DNA from: Cellulomonas marina
GTDB taxonomy: Bacteria > Actinomycetota > Actinomycetes > Actinomycetales > Cellulomonadaceae
Length of the DNA stretch: 64,000 nt
NCBI RefSeq assembly: GCF_900111925.1
Contig: NZ_FOKA01000003.1
Coordinates: forward strand, 1 to 64,000
Direction: 5' to 3'
Program-made: the position numbers and the translations under genes
Notes under the pieces: generated by a model
Told to the model about the DNA's origin: nothing
The model's database searches: none
What the model saw: only the letters and a program-made list of their open reading frames with translations
In this document: positions 24,892 to 33,061 of the stretch, piece by piece
Position numbering within the stretch: position 1 is the stretch's first letter
How the letters are laid out: each line of letters opens with the position of its first letter

Positions 24892-25761
24892 TCAGGCGGA
24901 GACGCTGGCCAGGCCGGCACCCTCGTCGTACAGGGTGACGCCCGAGGTGCGCGGCGAGGGCAGCACGCCGGCGGGGGCCATCGCGGCGCGGGCCGCGACG
25001 GAGGCGAAGTACTGCTGGCGGCGGCGCTCGGCGACGCCGTCCGGACGGGCGGCGGCCGGGACGAGGTCCGGGTCGAGCGCGGCGTTCATGCCGTCGCGCA
25101 GGAGGGTGAGCGCCTCCGTGCGCAGCTGGCTGATGCGCGACTGCGTGACGCCCAGCTCCTCGGCCAGGTCGACGACGGACCGGTCCTCGAGGAACAGGCC
25201 GGACACGACGAGGCGCAGCCGGTCCGGGAGCGTGTCGACGGCGGCGCGCAGCCAGTGCAGGCGCTCGTCGGCGAGGAGGGCCTCCTCGGGGTTCGGGGCG
25301 TCGTCCGGCATGATGTCGGCGACCGGGCGCTCGGTGGCGTCGATGCTCAGCACCCGGCGCTCGGCGTCCTGGCGGGCCTTGTCGACCGTCTCCACGTCCG
25401 AGCCCAGCGCGCTGGCCAGCTCGTGCCGCGTGGGCGTGCGGCCGAGCGAGGCGGTGAGCCGCTCGGAGGTGCTCGCGAGCTCGCGGACGCGGTGCCGCGC
25501 CCCGCGGGTGGCCCAGTCCATCGAGCGCAGCTCGTCGACGAGCGCCCCCCGGATCCGCAGCGCCGCGTAGCGCGCGAAGGGCACCCCGGTGGTGGGGTCG
25601 TAGGCGCGGGACGCCAGGACGAGCGCGAGCTGGCCGGCGGAGGTCAGCTCGTCGCGGGAGACGGTCGGGGGCACCCGGTGCAGCAGCTCGCTGACGTGGT
25701 ACCCGACGAGGGGCAGGTGGGCCAGGACCAGCTCGTCCGGGCTCTGGGGGAGGTCGCTCAC
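24892..25761 (-). CDS. fliA: RNA polymerase sigma factor, FliA/WhiG (sigma-28) type
   Basis: A group 3 sigma-70 factor. Region 2 is seen in ELTSAGQLALVLASRAYDPT and FARYAALRIRGALVDELRSM, region 3 in RHRVRELASTSERLTASLGR, and region 4 in LRLVVSGLFLEDRSVVDLAE with ELGVTQSRISQLRTEAL as helix-turn-helix. The frame is open to a GTG at 25866 (324 residues); I chose the GTG at 25761 (289 residues), where family homology starts (DELVLAHLPLVGYHVSELL); GTG 25821 is also possible. A tail of about 50 residues follows region 4. It should direct the sigma-28-like promoters listed here. No anti-sigma factor FlgM is adjacent. Confidence 0.88.
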   Translation of the reverse strand: MSDLPQSPDELVLAHLPLVGYHVSELLHRVPPTVSRDELTSAGQLALVLASRAYDPTTGVPFARYAALRIRGALVDELRSMDWATRGARHRVRELASTSERLTASLGRTPTRHELASALGSDVETVDKARQDAERRVLSIDATERPVADIMPDDAPNPEEALLADERLHWLRAAVDTLPDRLRLVVSGLFLEDRSVVDLAEELGVTQSRISQLRTEALTLLRDGMNAALDPDLVPAAARPDGVAERRRQQYFASVAARAAMAPAGVLPSPRTSGVTLYDEGAGLASVSA

Positions 25762-26380
25762 GCAGAGGGTGTCGGCCTCCGCAGGGTCCGCCTTGAGGGG
25801 TGCCGCCGGGTGAGTGAGCACGTGCGGTCGTCGACCCGCTCCGAGGGTCGGGCGAACCGGGCGCACCGGGCGGCGCGAACCGCCCGGACCGGACGACTCA
25901 CCCCCGCCCGGTCACGACGCTGTGATGCACGTCACCGCGCGGTCCTCTCCCGAGCGCCCGCCCGTTGCCGACCGTGCGCCCATTCCGCGCATCGACGACC
26001 GGGTCGGCCCGGTCCGGCCCGGCTCGGTCCAGGAGGGAGCCGCGCGACCGCCGTCCCGGTCGCACCCGGGCATCCCGGGAGCCCGTCCACGGCGGCCCCG
26101 AGCCGGGTGCCCGCCGTCACGGGCGCGGCTCGGCCGGCGCGGACCACCGTGACGCGCCGCGCCTCACCCGCCGGCGCTGGTCCCCCCGGGTGACGTGCGG
26201 TCGGTCCGGGACGCCGGCGGCGGTGCCACCGAGGACGTCGCGGCGCCGGGCACCAGGGGCGCGGACCGGGACCACCCGATCGGACCAGACGTCTCACCCG
26301 CCCGGACCCCGTGCCGATGAGGTGCGTGACAGGGCACGGCGCGACCGGCGCCGCCCGCGAGCGGGACGAGGTCGGACCCC
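25762..26380. other. Divergent intergenic region between the sigma gene and flgN
   Basis: No gene seen. Depending on which start of the sigma gene is used, 515 to 620 bp. It holds the flgN promoter at 26294-26320 and a weak candidate for the sigma gene itself: TCAA (25796-25793), 16 bp, GCCGACAC (25776-25769), 7 nt before the GTG at 25761. GTCACGACGCTGTGATGCAC at 25912 is a partial inverted repeat of unknown meaning. Confidence 0.5.
26294..26320 (+). promoter_or_regulatory. Sigma-28 promoter of the flgN-flgK-flgL-fliW operon
   Basis: TCAC (26294-26297), 15-bp spacer, GCCGATGA (26313-26320). About 60 bp upstream of flgN on the coding strand. Confidence 0.68.
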
Positions 26381-26863
26381 ATGGCGCTGAACCGGCTCTC
26401 CGAGGTGCTGTGGCGTGAGCGCCACCTCCTCGAGACGCTGCTCTTCAAGCTCGAGGAGGAGCAGCTGCTGCTCAGCAGCGGCCGCACGCGCTGGCTGGCC
26501 CTCGCGACCGCCGAGGTCGAGCACGCCCTCGACGCCATCCGCGAGGCCGAGCTGGCCCGCGCGGTCGAGGCCGAGGCCGTCGCCGTCGAGCTCGGCGTCG
26601 TGCCGGGCTCCAGCCTCGCGGTCCTCGCCGCGCACGCGCCGGCCCCGTGGGACGAGCTGCTGCGCGCGCACCGCGACGCCTTCGCGTCCCTCACCGCGGA
26701 GATCGGGCACCTGGCGGACGGCAACCGGGAGCTGCTGGCCCTGTCGCACCGCGCGACGCAGGAGACCCTCGCGGCGCTCCAGGACGACGTGCGCACCTAC
26801 GACGGGTCGGGCCACGCGGCGGCGACCTCGCCGCTGGCGCACCTCATCGACCGCTCCATCTGA
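26381..26863 (+). CDS. flgN: FlgN-type flagellar export chaperone
   Basis: A 160-residue all-helical protein starting LNRLSEVLWRERHLLETLLF, followed by KLEEEQLLLSSGRTRWLALA, which matches the actinobacterial FlgN group. It would hold the hook-filament junction proteins FlgK and FlgL, encoded directly downstream, for export. Little primary-sequence conservation exists in this family, so position adds much of the support. Confidence 0.85.
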   Translation: MALNRLSEVLWRERHLLETLLFKLEEEQLLLSSGRTRWLALATAEVEHALDAIREAELARAVEAEAVAVELGVVPGSSLAVLAAHAPAPWDELLRAHRDAFASLTAEIGHLADGNRELLALSHRATQETLAALQDDVRTYDGSGHAAATSPLAHLIDRSI

Positions 26864-26953
26864 CCGATCGGACGGCCGGGACGACCCGTCCCGCGACCGT
26901 CCGCCCGCCCCGCGCGCGGCCCCGGCCACGCACCACCAGGAGGACACCGGACC

Positions 26954-28405
26954 GTGAGCACCTTCTCCGGGATCTCGACGGCGCTGAGCTCGCTCGTCGC
27001 CCAGCGCCAGGCGCTGGACGTGACGAGCCAGAACGTGGCCAACGCCAACACCGTCGGCTACACCCGCCAGCGGGCCACGCTCGTCGCGTCCCCGACGGCG
27101 ATCAACCCCTCCATGTTCTCGACGGCGTCCGGCGTGGGCGACGGCGTGCGCGTCACCGGCGTGGCCCGCCTGGCCGACGCCTTCCTCGACGCGCAGGTGC
27201 GCTCGACGACGAGCGGGGCCGCGTTCCACGCCGTCCGCGCGACCGCCTACGACACCCTCGAGACGTCGCTCGGGGAGCTCGACACCGACAGCTCCCTGTC
27301 CGCCGGCATGAACGACATGTGGGCCGCGTGGGGCGACCTGTCCAACCACACGGACCAGGCCGCGACGCGGACGTCGGTCCTCGACCGCTCCGCCGCCGTC
27401 GTCGACCGCATCGGCGCGCTGTACCAGGGCGTGCGGACCCAGTGGACGCAGGCGCGCGACCAGACCGTGGCCCTCGTCGACCAGGTGAACTCCACCGCGG
27501 CGACCGTCGCCGACCTCAACCGGCGCATCCTGTCCGTGCAGAGCCTCGACGGGAACGCCAACGAGCTCATGGACCAGCGCGACCAGGCGGTCACGACGCT
27601 CGCGGGCCTCGTCGGCGCCACCGCGCAGACGGGCCAGAACGGCACCCTGTCGGTGCTCGTCGGCGGCAACGCGATCGTCGAGGGCTCCTCGGCGCGGCCC
27701 GTGCGGCTCGCCGGCGCCACCTCCTTCGCCGCTGCGACCGGGGCCGCGGCCGCCGTGCCCCCCGTGGCCGGCGACCCCGTCCGGCTCGTGTGGGCCGACC
27801 GCCCGACCTCGACCGTGGGCGTCACCGGCGGCTCCGTCGCCGGGCAGCTCTCCGTGCTCGCGCCGCCGGACCCCGCGGGCGGCGGCGGCGTCCTCACGGA
27901 GGCCGCCGCCCGGCTCGACGCCGTGGCCGCCACGCTCGCGGGCCAGGTGAACGCGGTGCACCGCACGGGCTTCACGCGCACGGGCGCGGCCGGCGGCGAC
28001 GTCTTCACGTTCGCCGCCGGTCAGCCCCCGGCCCTCGGCCTGCGCGTGGCGATCACCGACGGTGCGCTGCTCGCGGCCTCCGGGTCCGCCGACCCGGCCG
28101 CGGCGCTCGACGGCCGGGTGGCCGACGCGGTCGCCGCCCTCAGCACGTCCACGACGGGCCCCCAGGCCCGGTGGACCTCCGCGGTCGTCGAGCTGGGCAA
28201 CCGGTCGGCGAGCGCGAGCGCCCGCGCGACGGTCTCGGAGGACGCGCGCGCCGCGGCCGCCGGGCAGCAGACGTCGAACGCGGCCGTCGACACCGACGAG
28301 GAGACCGTGAACCTCATGGCGTACCAGCGGGGCTACCAGGCCGCCGCGCGGGTGCTGTCGACCATCGACAGCGTCCTGGACTCCCTCATGAACATGGCGA
28401 GGTGA
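26954..28405 (+). CDS. flgK: Flagellar hook-associated protein 1 FlgK
   Basis: A 483-residue junction protein. The amino motif ALDVTSQNVANANTVGYTRQ (about 18-37) and the C-terminal motif VNLMAYQRGYQAAARVLSTI are diagnostic. The GTG start has an AGGAGG site 9 bp upstream. It joins hook and filament and is probably co-transcribed with flgN and flgL. Confidence 0.95.
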   Translation: MSTFSGISTALSSLVAQRQALDVTSQNVANANTVGYTRQRATLVASPTAINPSMFSTASGVGDGVRVTGVARLADAFLDAQVRSTTSGAAFHAVRATAYDTLETSLGELDTDSSLSAGMNDMWAAWGDLSNHTDQAATRTSVLDRSAAVVDRIGALYQGVRTQWTQARDQTVALVDQVNSTAATVADLNRRILSVQSLDGNANELMDQRDQAVTTLAGLVGATAQTGQNGTLSVLVGGNAIVEGSSARPVRLAGATSFAAATGAAAAVPPVAGDPVRLVWADRPTSTVGVTGGSVAGQLSVLAPPDPAGGGGVLTEAAARLDAVAATLAGQVNAVHRTGFTRTGAAGGDVFTFAAGQPPALGLRVAITDGALLAASGSADPAAALDGRVADAVAALSTSTTGPQARWTSAVVELGNRSASASARATVSEDARAAAAGQQTSNAAVDTDEETVNLMAYQRGYQAAARVLSTIDSVLDSLMNMAR

Positions 28406-28409
28406 CGAA

Positions 28410-29336
28410 GTGATCGGCCGCGTGACCCACCAGACCGTCCAGCGCTCCAGCCTGGCCAACCTCCAGGTGAACCTGGGGCGGATGGCCGAGCTGCAGGCGA
28501 AGCTCAGCTCCGGGAAGAACGTCCAGAAGCCGTCGGACGACCCGGCGGCGACGTCGGACATCCTCCTGCTCGACCGCCAGGCCGCCCGCGTCGCGCAGTA
28601 CGAGCGCAACGCCCAGGACGCCACGACGTGGCTCAACGTGGCCGACACGACCCTGCAGACCTCGGTGAAGAGCCTCACCGCCGCCCGCACCCTGCTCGTC
28701 CAGGCCGGCAACGGCGGGTACGGGCAGGCCGAGCGCGAGGCGATCGCCCTCGAGCTCGAGGGCATCCGTGACGACCTGCTGCGGCAGGCCAACACGAGCG
28801 TCAACGGGCGCACGGTGTTCGCCGGCACCTCCGACGCGGGCGAGGGCTGGACCCTCGGCACCGACGGGTCCGGGGCCCGCACCTACACCCACACCGCGTC
28901 GGTCGCGGGCGCCACGACCCCGGTCCTGCGCCGGGTCGGCGACGCGGTGACCGTCCGCGTCGACGCCGACGGGGCCGCCGCGTACGGCGACGGCGCCACC
29001 TCGGTGTTCGCCGTCCTCGACGCCGCCGCGACGGCGCTGCGCACCGGCGGCGCCAACGGCCCCGACGTCACGCCGCTCCTCCAGGGCGTCGACGGCCGCC
29101 TCGAGGCGCTGAAGGCCGCCAACGCGGCCGTCGGCAGCCGCCAGAACCTCGTCCAGAACGCCCAGTCGGACCTCGCCTCCGCCTCGCTCACGGTCAAGGA
29201 CCAGCGCGCCCGGGTGCAGGACATCGACCTCGCCGCCGTGACCATCGACCTGCAGGCCCAGGAGATCGTGTACAAGAGCGCCCTCGCCGCCACCGCCAAG
29301 ACCCTCCAGCCCTCCCTGCTGGACTTCCTCCGGTGA
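28410..29336 (+). CDS. flgL: Flagellar hook-associated protein 3 FlgL
   Basis: A 308-residue flagellin-like protein. LSSGKNVQKPSDDPAATSDI near residue 32 and the C-terminal DIDLAAVTIDLQAQEIVYKS are typical of FlgL. GTG start 4 bp after the flgK stop, whose 3' end supplies part of the ribosome site. Its stop overlaps the fliW start by 4 bp. Confidence 0.94.
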   Translation: MIGRVTHQTVQRSSLANLQVNLGRMAELQAKLSSGKNVQKPSDDPAATSDILLLDRQAARVAQYERNAQDATTWLNVADTTLQTSVKSLTAARTLLVQAGNGGYGQAEREAIALELEGIRDDLLRQANTSVNGRTVFAGTSDAGEGWTLGTDGSGARTYTHTASVAGATTPVLRRVGDAVTVRVDADGAAAYGDGATSVFAVLDAAATALRTGGANGPDVTPLLQGVDGRLEALKAANAAVGSRQNLVQNAQSDLASASLTVKDQRARVQDIDLAAVTIDLQAQEIVYKSALAATAKTLQPSLLDFLR

Positions 29337-29842
29337 GCGCGGCGACCGTGACCCCGCACCCCCTCGACCTCGACCTCGACCCGGCCGACGCGCCCGGGAC
29401 CGTCGCGGTCCTCGGTCCCGACGGCCGCACCGTGCCCGTCCCGGACCGGCTCGCGCTCGTCGAGCCGCTGCCCGGGCTCCCCGGCTACGACGTCCTCTCG
29501 CTCGAGGCGCTGGACGACACCGCGACCCTCTTCGCCGCCCGGTCCCTGCCGGGCGCGGAGGTGCCGCTGCGGCTGTTCCTCGTCGCCCCGGGCGCCTTCT
29601 TCCCCGCCTACCGGCCGGGTACCGCCGCCGCCGTGCGCCTGCTCGACGAGGGCGCCGGCACGGCTACGGGCACGGGCACGGGCGGCGCCACCGTGCTCCT
29701 CGCCGTGGTGCACCCCGTCGACGAGGACCACGAGGCGCCGACCGCCAACCTGCTGGCACCGGTCGTCGTGGACGTCGCCTCCGGGCGTGCCGTGCAGACG
29801 GTGCTCGAGGGCGACTGGCCGCTGCGGGCACGGCTCGCATGA
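29333..29842 (+). CDS. fliW: Flagellar assembly factor FliW
   Basis: A 169-residue protein with the FliW pattern LPGLPGYDVLSLEALDDTAT, then a short PLRLFLVAPGAFFP and the acidic VLLAVVHPVDEDHEAPTANL, then LLAPVVVDVASGRAVQ. In other bacteria FliW binds either flagellin or CsrA and so couples flagellin level to flagellin mRNA translation. No csrA follows here; the next gene overlaps by 4 bp and is an EAL/HDOD protein. Confidence 0.9.
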   Translation: MSAATVTPHPLDLDLDPADAPGTVAVLGPDGRTVPVPDRLALVEPLPGLPGYDVLSLEALDDTATLFAARSLPGAEVPLRLFLVAPGAFFPAYRPGTAAAVRLLDEGAGTATGTGTGGATVLLAVVHPVDEDHEAPTANLLAPVVVDVASGRAVQTVLEGDWPLRARLA

Positions 29843-31200
29843 GCTGGGCCGACACGCTGCGCGGCGCGCGGGGCACCGCCTCCGCCGGCGCGGACCGGAC
29901 CTCGTCAGCAGCACCCGGAGCACCGTCCGTGGCACCGCAAGACGTCGCGGCCCTCCGGCCGCGACCGGCAGGGGGCAGCGTGGACCCGCGTCGGCACGCC
30001 GGCGTCGGGCGGCCGGCCGTCGGCTCGACCATCCAGCGTCAGCCCGTCGTGCACCCGGACCGCAGCGTCTTCGGCTACGCGCTGCGCGCGAAGGTCGTGG
30101 GGCGCGCCTCCGGCACCGTCGACGACCGCGCGGACCGCGTGCGCGACGACGAGTACGGCCTGCTCGACCTCGACGCCCTCGGCGGGGACCGGCCCGTGGT
30201 GCTGCGCGCCACCGCCGGCATCCTGGCCGGGACCACCCCCGTCCCGCCGTGCTCCTACGGCGTGGTGCTGGAGGTCCCGCACGCCCTCGCGGTGCGGCCC
30301 GACACGGCCGAGCGGATGGGTGCGCTGCGCGCCGCCGGCTACGCGCTGGCCCTCGGCGACTTCGCGGGGACGACGTCGCAGGAGGTGCTGCTGCCGCTCG
30401 TCGACTACGTGAAGGTCGACCTCGGCCTGGACCCCTCGCTCGTGCGGACGCTCGCCGACCGCGCGCACGACGCGGAGGCCGTCGTCGTCGCCGAGCGCGC
30501 GGACACCGCCGCGCGGCTCGAGCTGGCCGCGCAGATCGGCGCCGAGCTGCTGCAGGGGCCGATGTTCCACCGGGACCCCGCGGTCGAGCCGCGCCGGTTC
30601 ACCGCCGGGCAGCTGCAGTGCCTCGAGCTCATGCAGATGCTGTCCTCGCCGCAGGTCGACCACGCGGCCGTCGTGCGCGTCGTCAGCGCCGACCCCGAGC
30701 TGTCGATCCGGGTGCTGCACCTCATCAACTCCTCGGCGTACGGCCTGCGCCGGCAGATCGACTCCGTGCACCAGGCCGTCGTGCTCGTCGGGCCGAACCA
30801 GCTCGCCGCCCTGGCGACCGCCTCGCTCGTCGACGCCCGCCCGACGAACGTCGGCCCGCTGTGGTCGATGCTCACCCGCGCGCGCACCATGCACAGCCTG
30901 TCCGGGTCCGACGCGGGCTACACCGTGGGCCTGCTGTCCGCGCTCGCGGCGCAGCAGAAGGTCGCCGTGACGGAGATCGTGCAGCGCACGGGCGTGTCCG
31001 CCGAGGTGGCCGCCGCCCTGACCGACCGGTCCGGCCCCTGGGGCGCGATGCTCGAGGCCGTCATCAGCCACGAGGAGAACGACACCGACGCCGTCGCGCG
31101 GACGGGCCTGGAGCCGCTCACCGTGGCGCAGGCGTTCCTCGCCGCGGTGCCGGAGGCGCTCGCCATCGCCTCGGCCCTGGCCGTCGTCACCCGCGGCTGA
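29839..31200 (+). CDS. Degenerate EAL plus HDOD signalling protein, coupled to fliW
   Basis: A 453-residue protein of the EAL-HDOD (YuxH-like) group. The EAL part (about 65-240) still shows YVKVDLGLD, VVAERADT and LLQGPMFH, but the first catalytic Glu is lost (FGYALR), the INLS-type Asn is replaced (VVLRAT) and the DD pair reads GD, so c-di-GMP hydrolysis is unlikely. The HDOD part (about 245-450) has VVRVVSADPELSIRVLHLIN and SSAYGLRRQIDSVHQAVVLV. ATG overlaps the fliW stop (ATGA). Probably a signalling or protein-contact partner in flagellar control. Confidence 0.85.
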   Translation: MSWADTLRGARGTASAGADRTSSAAPGAPSVAPQDVAALRPRPAGGSVDPRRHAGVGRPAVGSTIQRQPVVHPDRSVFGYALRAKVVGRASGTVDDRADRVRDDEYGLLDLDALGGDRPVVLRATAGILAGTTPVPPCSYGVVLEVPHALAVRPDTAERMGALRAAGYALALGDFAGTTSQEVLLPLVDYVKVDLGLDPSLVRTLADRAHDAEAVVVAERADTAARLELAAQIGAELLQGPMFHRDPAVEPRRFTAGQLQCLELMQMLSSPQVDHAAVVRVVSADPELSIRVLHLINSSAYGLRRQIDSVHQAVVLVGPNQLAALATASLVDARPTNVGPLWSMLTRARTMHSLSGSDAGYTVGLLSALAAQQKVAVTEIVQRTGVSAEVAAALTDRSGPWGAMLEAVISHEENDTDAVARTGLEPLTVAQAFLAAVPEALAIASALAVVTRG

Positions 31201-31270
31201 CGGCCGGGTCGACGGCCGGGCCCGGCTGACGGCTGGCCCGGCTGACGGCGGGGCCCGGTCGGCCGGGCGC

Positions 31271-31276
31271 TAGGCT
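31271..31276 (+). promoter_or_regulatory. Putative -10 box for leaderless DUF2530 mRNA
   Basis: TAGGCT followed by 6 nt and the GTG start; no ribosome binding site is present. Confidence 0.4.
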
Positions 31277-31282
31277 CGGGCC

Positions 31283-31606
31283 GTGCGCGCGCTCATCGGG
31301 GTCCTCCTGCACCCGCGGCGCACCGCCCCGCCCCCGCTCGCCATCGACCTGCGGGTCGTGGCGCTCGCGGGGGCGCTGCTGTGGACGGTCGCCGGCGTCG
31401 TGTGCGTCGTCCTGGCCTCGTCGGGGTCCATCACGTGGCGCCCGGTCGAGACCTGCGCGGCCGGCGTGGTGCTCGGGCTCGTCGGCGCCGCGTGGGCCCG
31501 TCGTCAGGGCCCGGACGGGCAGGTCGGCCGGCAGGGTGTCCACCAGGGCGCGCCGCACGACGAGGACCTCGACGGCCCCGTCGACGGGAGCCTGCCCCCG
31601 CGCTGA
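31283..31606 (+). CDS. DUF2530 membrane protein
   Basis: A 107-residue protein with two predicted membrane helices (about 24-46, ALAGALLWTVAGVVCVVL; and 55-72, TCAAGVVLGLVGAAWA) between PPPLAIDLR and a polar tail, the standard form of actinobacterial DUF2530 proteins. Function unknown. GTG start lies 6 nt after a TAGGCT box, so the mRNA may be leaderless. Convergent with the DUF3027 gene, 39 bp apart. Confidence 0.82.
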   Translation: MRALIGVLLHPRRTAPPPLAIDLRVVALAGALLWTVAGVVCVVLASSGSITWRPVETCAAGVVLGLVGAAWARRQGPDGQVGRQGVHQGAPHDEDLDGPVDGSLPPR

Positions 31607-31623
31607 GGTCCCCGAGCGGGACC
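31607..31623. terminator. Small hairpin between converging DUF2530 and DUF3027 genes
   Basis: GGTCCC and GGGACC pair around a 5-nt loop, directly after the DUF2530 stop. Short, so only suggestive. Confidence 0.3.
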
Positions 31624-31645
31624 GTCCTGCCGCGGACGTCACCGC

Positions 31646-32512
31646 TCAGGCGACCGGCGGCTCCTCGGCGGCGTCCGCGAGTCCCTCGGCAACGGGCTCG
31701 TCGGCGGCAGGCTCGTCGGCAGCGGGACCGTCAGGGACGGCCTCGGCGACCGGGGCCTCCGGGGCGGCGGCGATGCGCACGAGCTCGAGCCGCGTCTCGT
31801 CGACGAGCGGGTCCGGTGCGGGCCAGTCGGACGGCACGGGCGGGACGTCGGTCTCCGAGTGCGCGCCGCACCCGTGGTCGAGGCTCACGACGCGGCCGTC
31901 GTCCGGCGACCACTCGTTGGCGCAGACCCCGAACACGGTGCCGAGCGAGCCCTGCAGCGGCACGAGGAAGCCACAGCCCGAGCACGGCGCCGCCGACGCG
32001 ACGGCGCCCGGCGTCGTCGGGCCGTGGCTGCCGCGGTACCAGCGGGTGGCGGCCTCGTCGCGGCCGGCCGGCGACAGGACGCGGGCCCGGGCCAGCGCGA
32101 GCTCCTCGATGGCGACGTCGTCGAGCTCGGGGTCGCCCGACGGCGTCCAGCCCGGCTCGAGCCGGGGGTCGTCGGCGCGGAAGGGCAGCACGTCGCCGGG
32201 GCCGATGTCCCCGGGACGCAGGCGCTCCGCCCACGGCACCCACGGGGCGCCCAGCAGGGCGTCGGGCCCGGGCAGCAGCACGGACTCGCACACCGTGGCG
32301 GCCCGGCCGCGCGGGACGCGCGCGAGCGTGACGGTGAACTCCCAGCCGCGGTACCCGGGCGCCAGGCAGGCGAACCGGTGCGAGACGAGCCGCTCGGCGT
32401 CGACCACCGTGCCCAGGTGCTCGCCGACGTGCCCCGGCTCCTCGGCCGTCTCGACCGCGGCGGCCCGGGCCACCTCGACCGCGCCGACGAGCAGCGCCTC
32501 CTTGACCGCCAC
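31646..32512 (-). CDS. DUF3027 protein
   Basis: A 288-residue actinobacterial protein of unknown function. The start VAVKEALLVGAVEVARAAA and the internal SHRFACLAPGYRGWEFTVTL are family hallmarks; a Cys/His set (CSGCGFLVPL, FGVCANEWSPDDGRVVSLDH, GCGAH) may bind zinc. The last 55 residues are an Ala/Glu/Pro-rich tail. GTG start 2 bp after the stop codon of the cold-shock gene, so both are in one transcript, a common pairing in this phylum. Confidence 0.85.
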   Translation of the reverse strand: MAVKEALLVGAVEVARAAAVETAEEPGHVGEHLGTVVDAERLVSHRFACLAPGYRGWEFTVTLARVPRGRAATVCESVLLPGPDALLGAPWVPWAERLRPGDIGPGDVLPFRADDPRLEPGWTPSGDPELDDVAIEELALARARVLSPAGRDEAATRWYRGSHGPTTPGAVASAAPCSGCGFLVPLQGSLGTVFGVCANEWSPDDGRVVSLDHGCGAHSETDVPPVPSDWPAPDPLVDETRLELVRIAAAPEAPVAEAVPDGPAADEPAADEPVAEGLADAAEEPPVA

Positions 32513-32514
32513 GC

Positions 32515-32901
32515 TCAGGCCTCGTCGAGGTCGTCGGCGACGGCCCGCAGGAGGGTGGCGTACTGGCCGGCGCGCGCCTTCTCGGGGTAGCGGCCGCGGC
32601 GCAGGTCGTTGCCGACGCGGTCGAGCACCTTGATGAGGTCCTCGACGATGACCGCCATGTCCTCCGCGGGCTTGCGCGCCGCCCGCACGACGGACGGCAG
32701 CGGCTCCAGCATCGTCACCGAGAGCGCCGACGGCCCGCGCCGCCCGTCCGCGACCCCGAAGTCGACCTTGGCGCCCGGCTTGGGCGCCGTCACGCCCGCC
32801 GGCAGCGCGGAGGCGTGCAGGAACACCTCGCCGCCGTCGTCGCTGGCGATGAACCCGAAGCCGCGCTCGGTGTCGAACCACTTGACCTTGCCCGTGGGCA
32901 C
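32515..32901 (-). CDS. Long cold-shock domain protein
   Basis: A 128-residue protein. Residues 1-66 form a cold-shock domain with GKVKWFDTERGFGFIAS (RNP1) and EVFLHASAL (RNP2). A helical extension of about 60 residues (PAEDMAVIVEDLIKVLDRVG) follows, the usual form of the long actinobacterial CspA-like proteins encoded next to DUF3027. Expected to bind single-stranded RNA or DNA. GTG start with AGGGG about 8 nt upstream. Confidence 0.9.
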   Translation of the reverse strand: MPTGKVKWFDTERGFGFIASDDGGEVFLHASALPAGVTAPKPGAKVDFGVADGRRGPSALSVTMLEPLPSVVRAARKPAEDMAVIVEDLIKVLDRVGNDLRRGRYPEKARAGQYATLLRAVADDLDEA

Positions 32902-32946
32902 CGCACACCCCTGTCCTGCGTCCGCAGATCTCCTCGCGCCGGCTGG

Positions 32947-33004
32947 GCACCCGCCCGAGCACCCGCCCGAGCACCCGCCCGAGCACCCGCCCGCGCACCC
33001 GCCC
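32947..33004. repeat. 12-bp tandem repeat upstream of the long cold-shock gene
   Basis: About four and a half copies of GCACCCGCCCGA, the later ones slightly changed, 46-100 bp upstream of the GTG. Confidence 0.88.
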
Positions 33005-33061
33005 CGCGGGCGCGCGCCGTCGCGCCGGTCACCGACCGACCCCTGAGGTTACCCTCCGCCG

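Noticed and set aside
25912-25931. Partial inverted repeat GTCACGACGCTGTGATGCAC as a CRP/FNR-type operator
   Set aside because: Symmetry is too weak and no matching site occurs near other genes.
29839-31200. Active c-di-GMP phosphodiesterase
   Set aside because: The EAL part lacks the first Glu, the Asn and one of the Asp pair needed for metal binding.
31201-31282. GC-rich repeats of GGCCCGGCTGACGG after the HDOD gene as a terminator
   Set aside because: Arms do not pair consistently; only short imperfect stems form.
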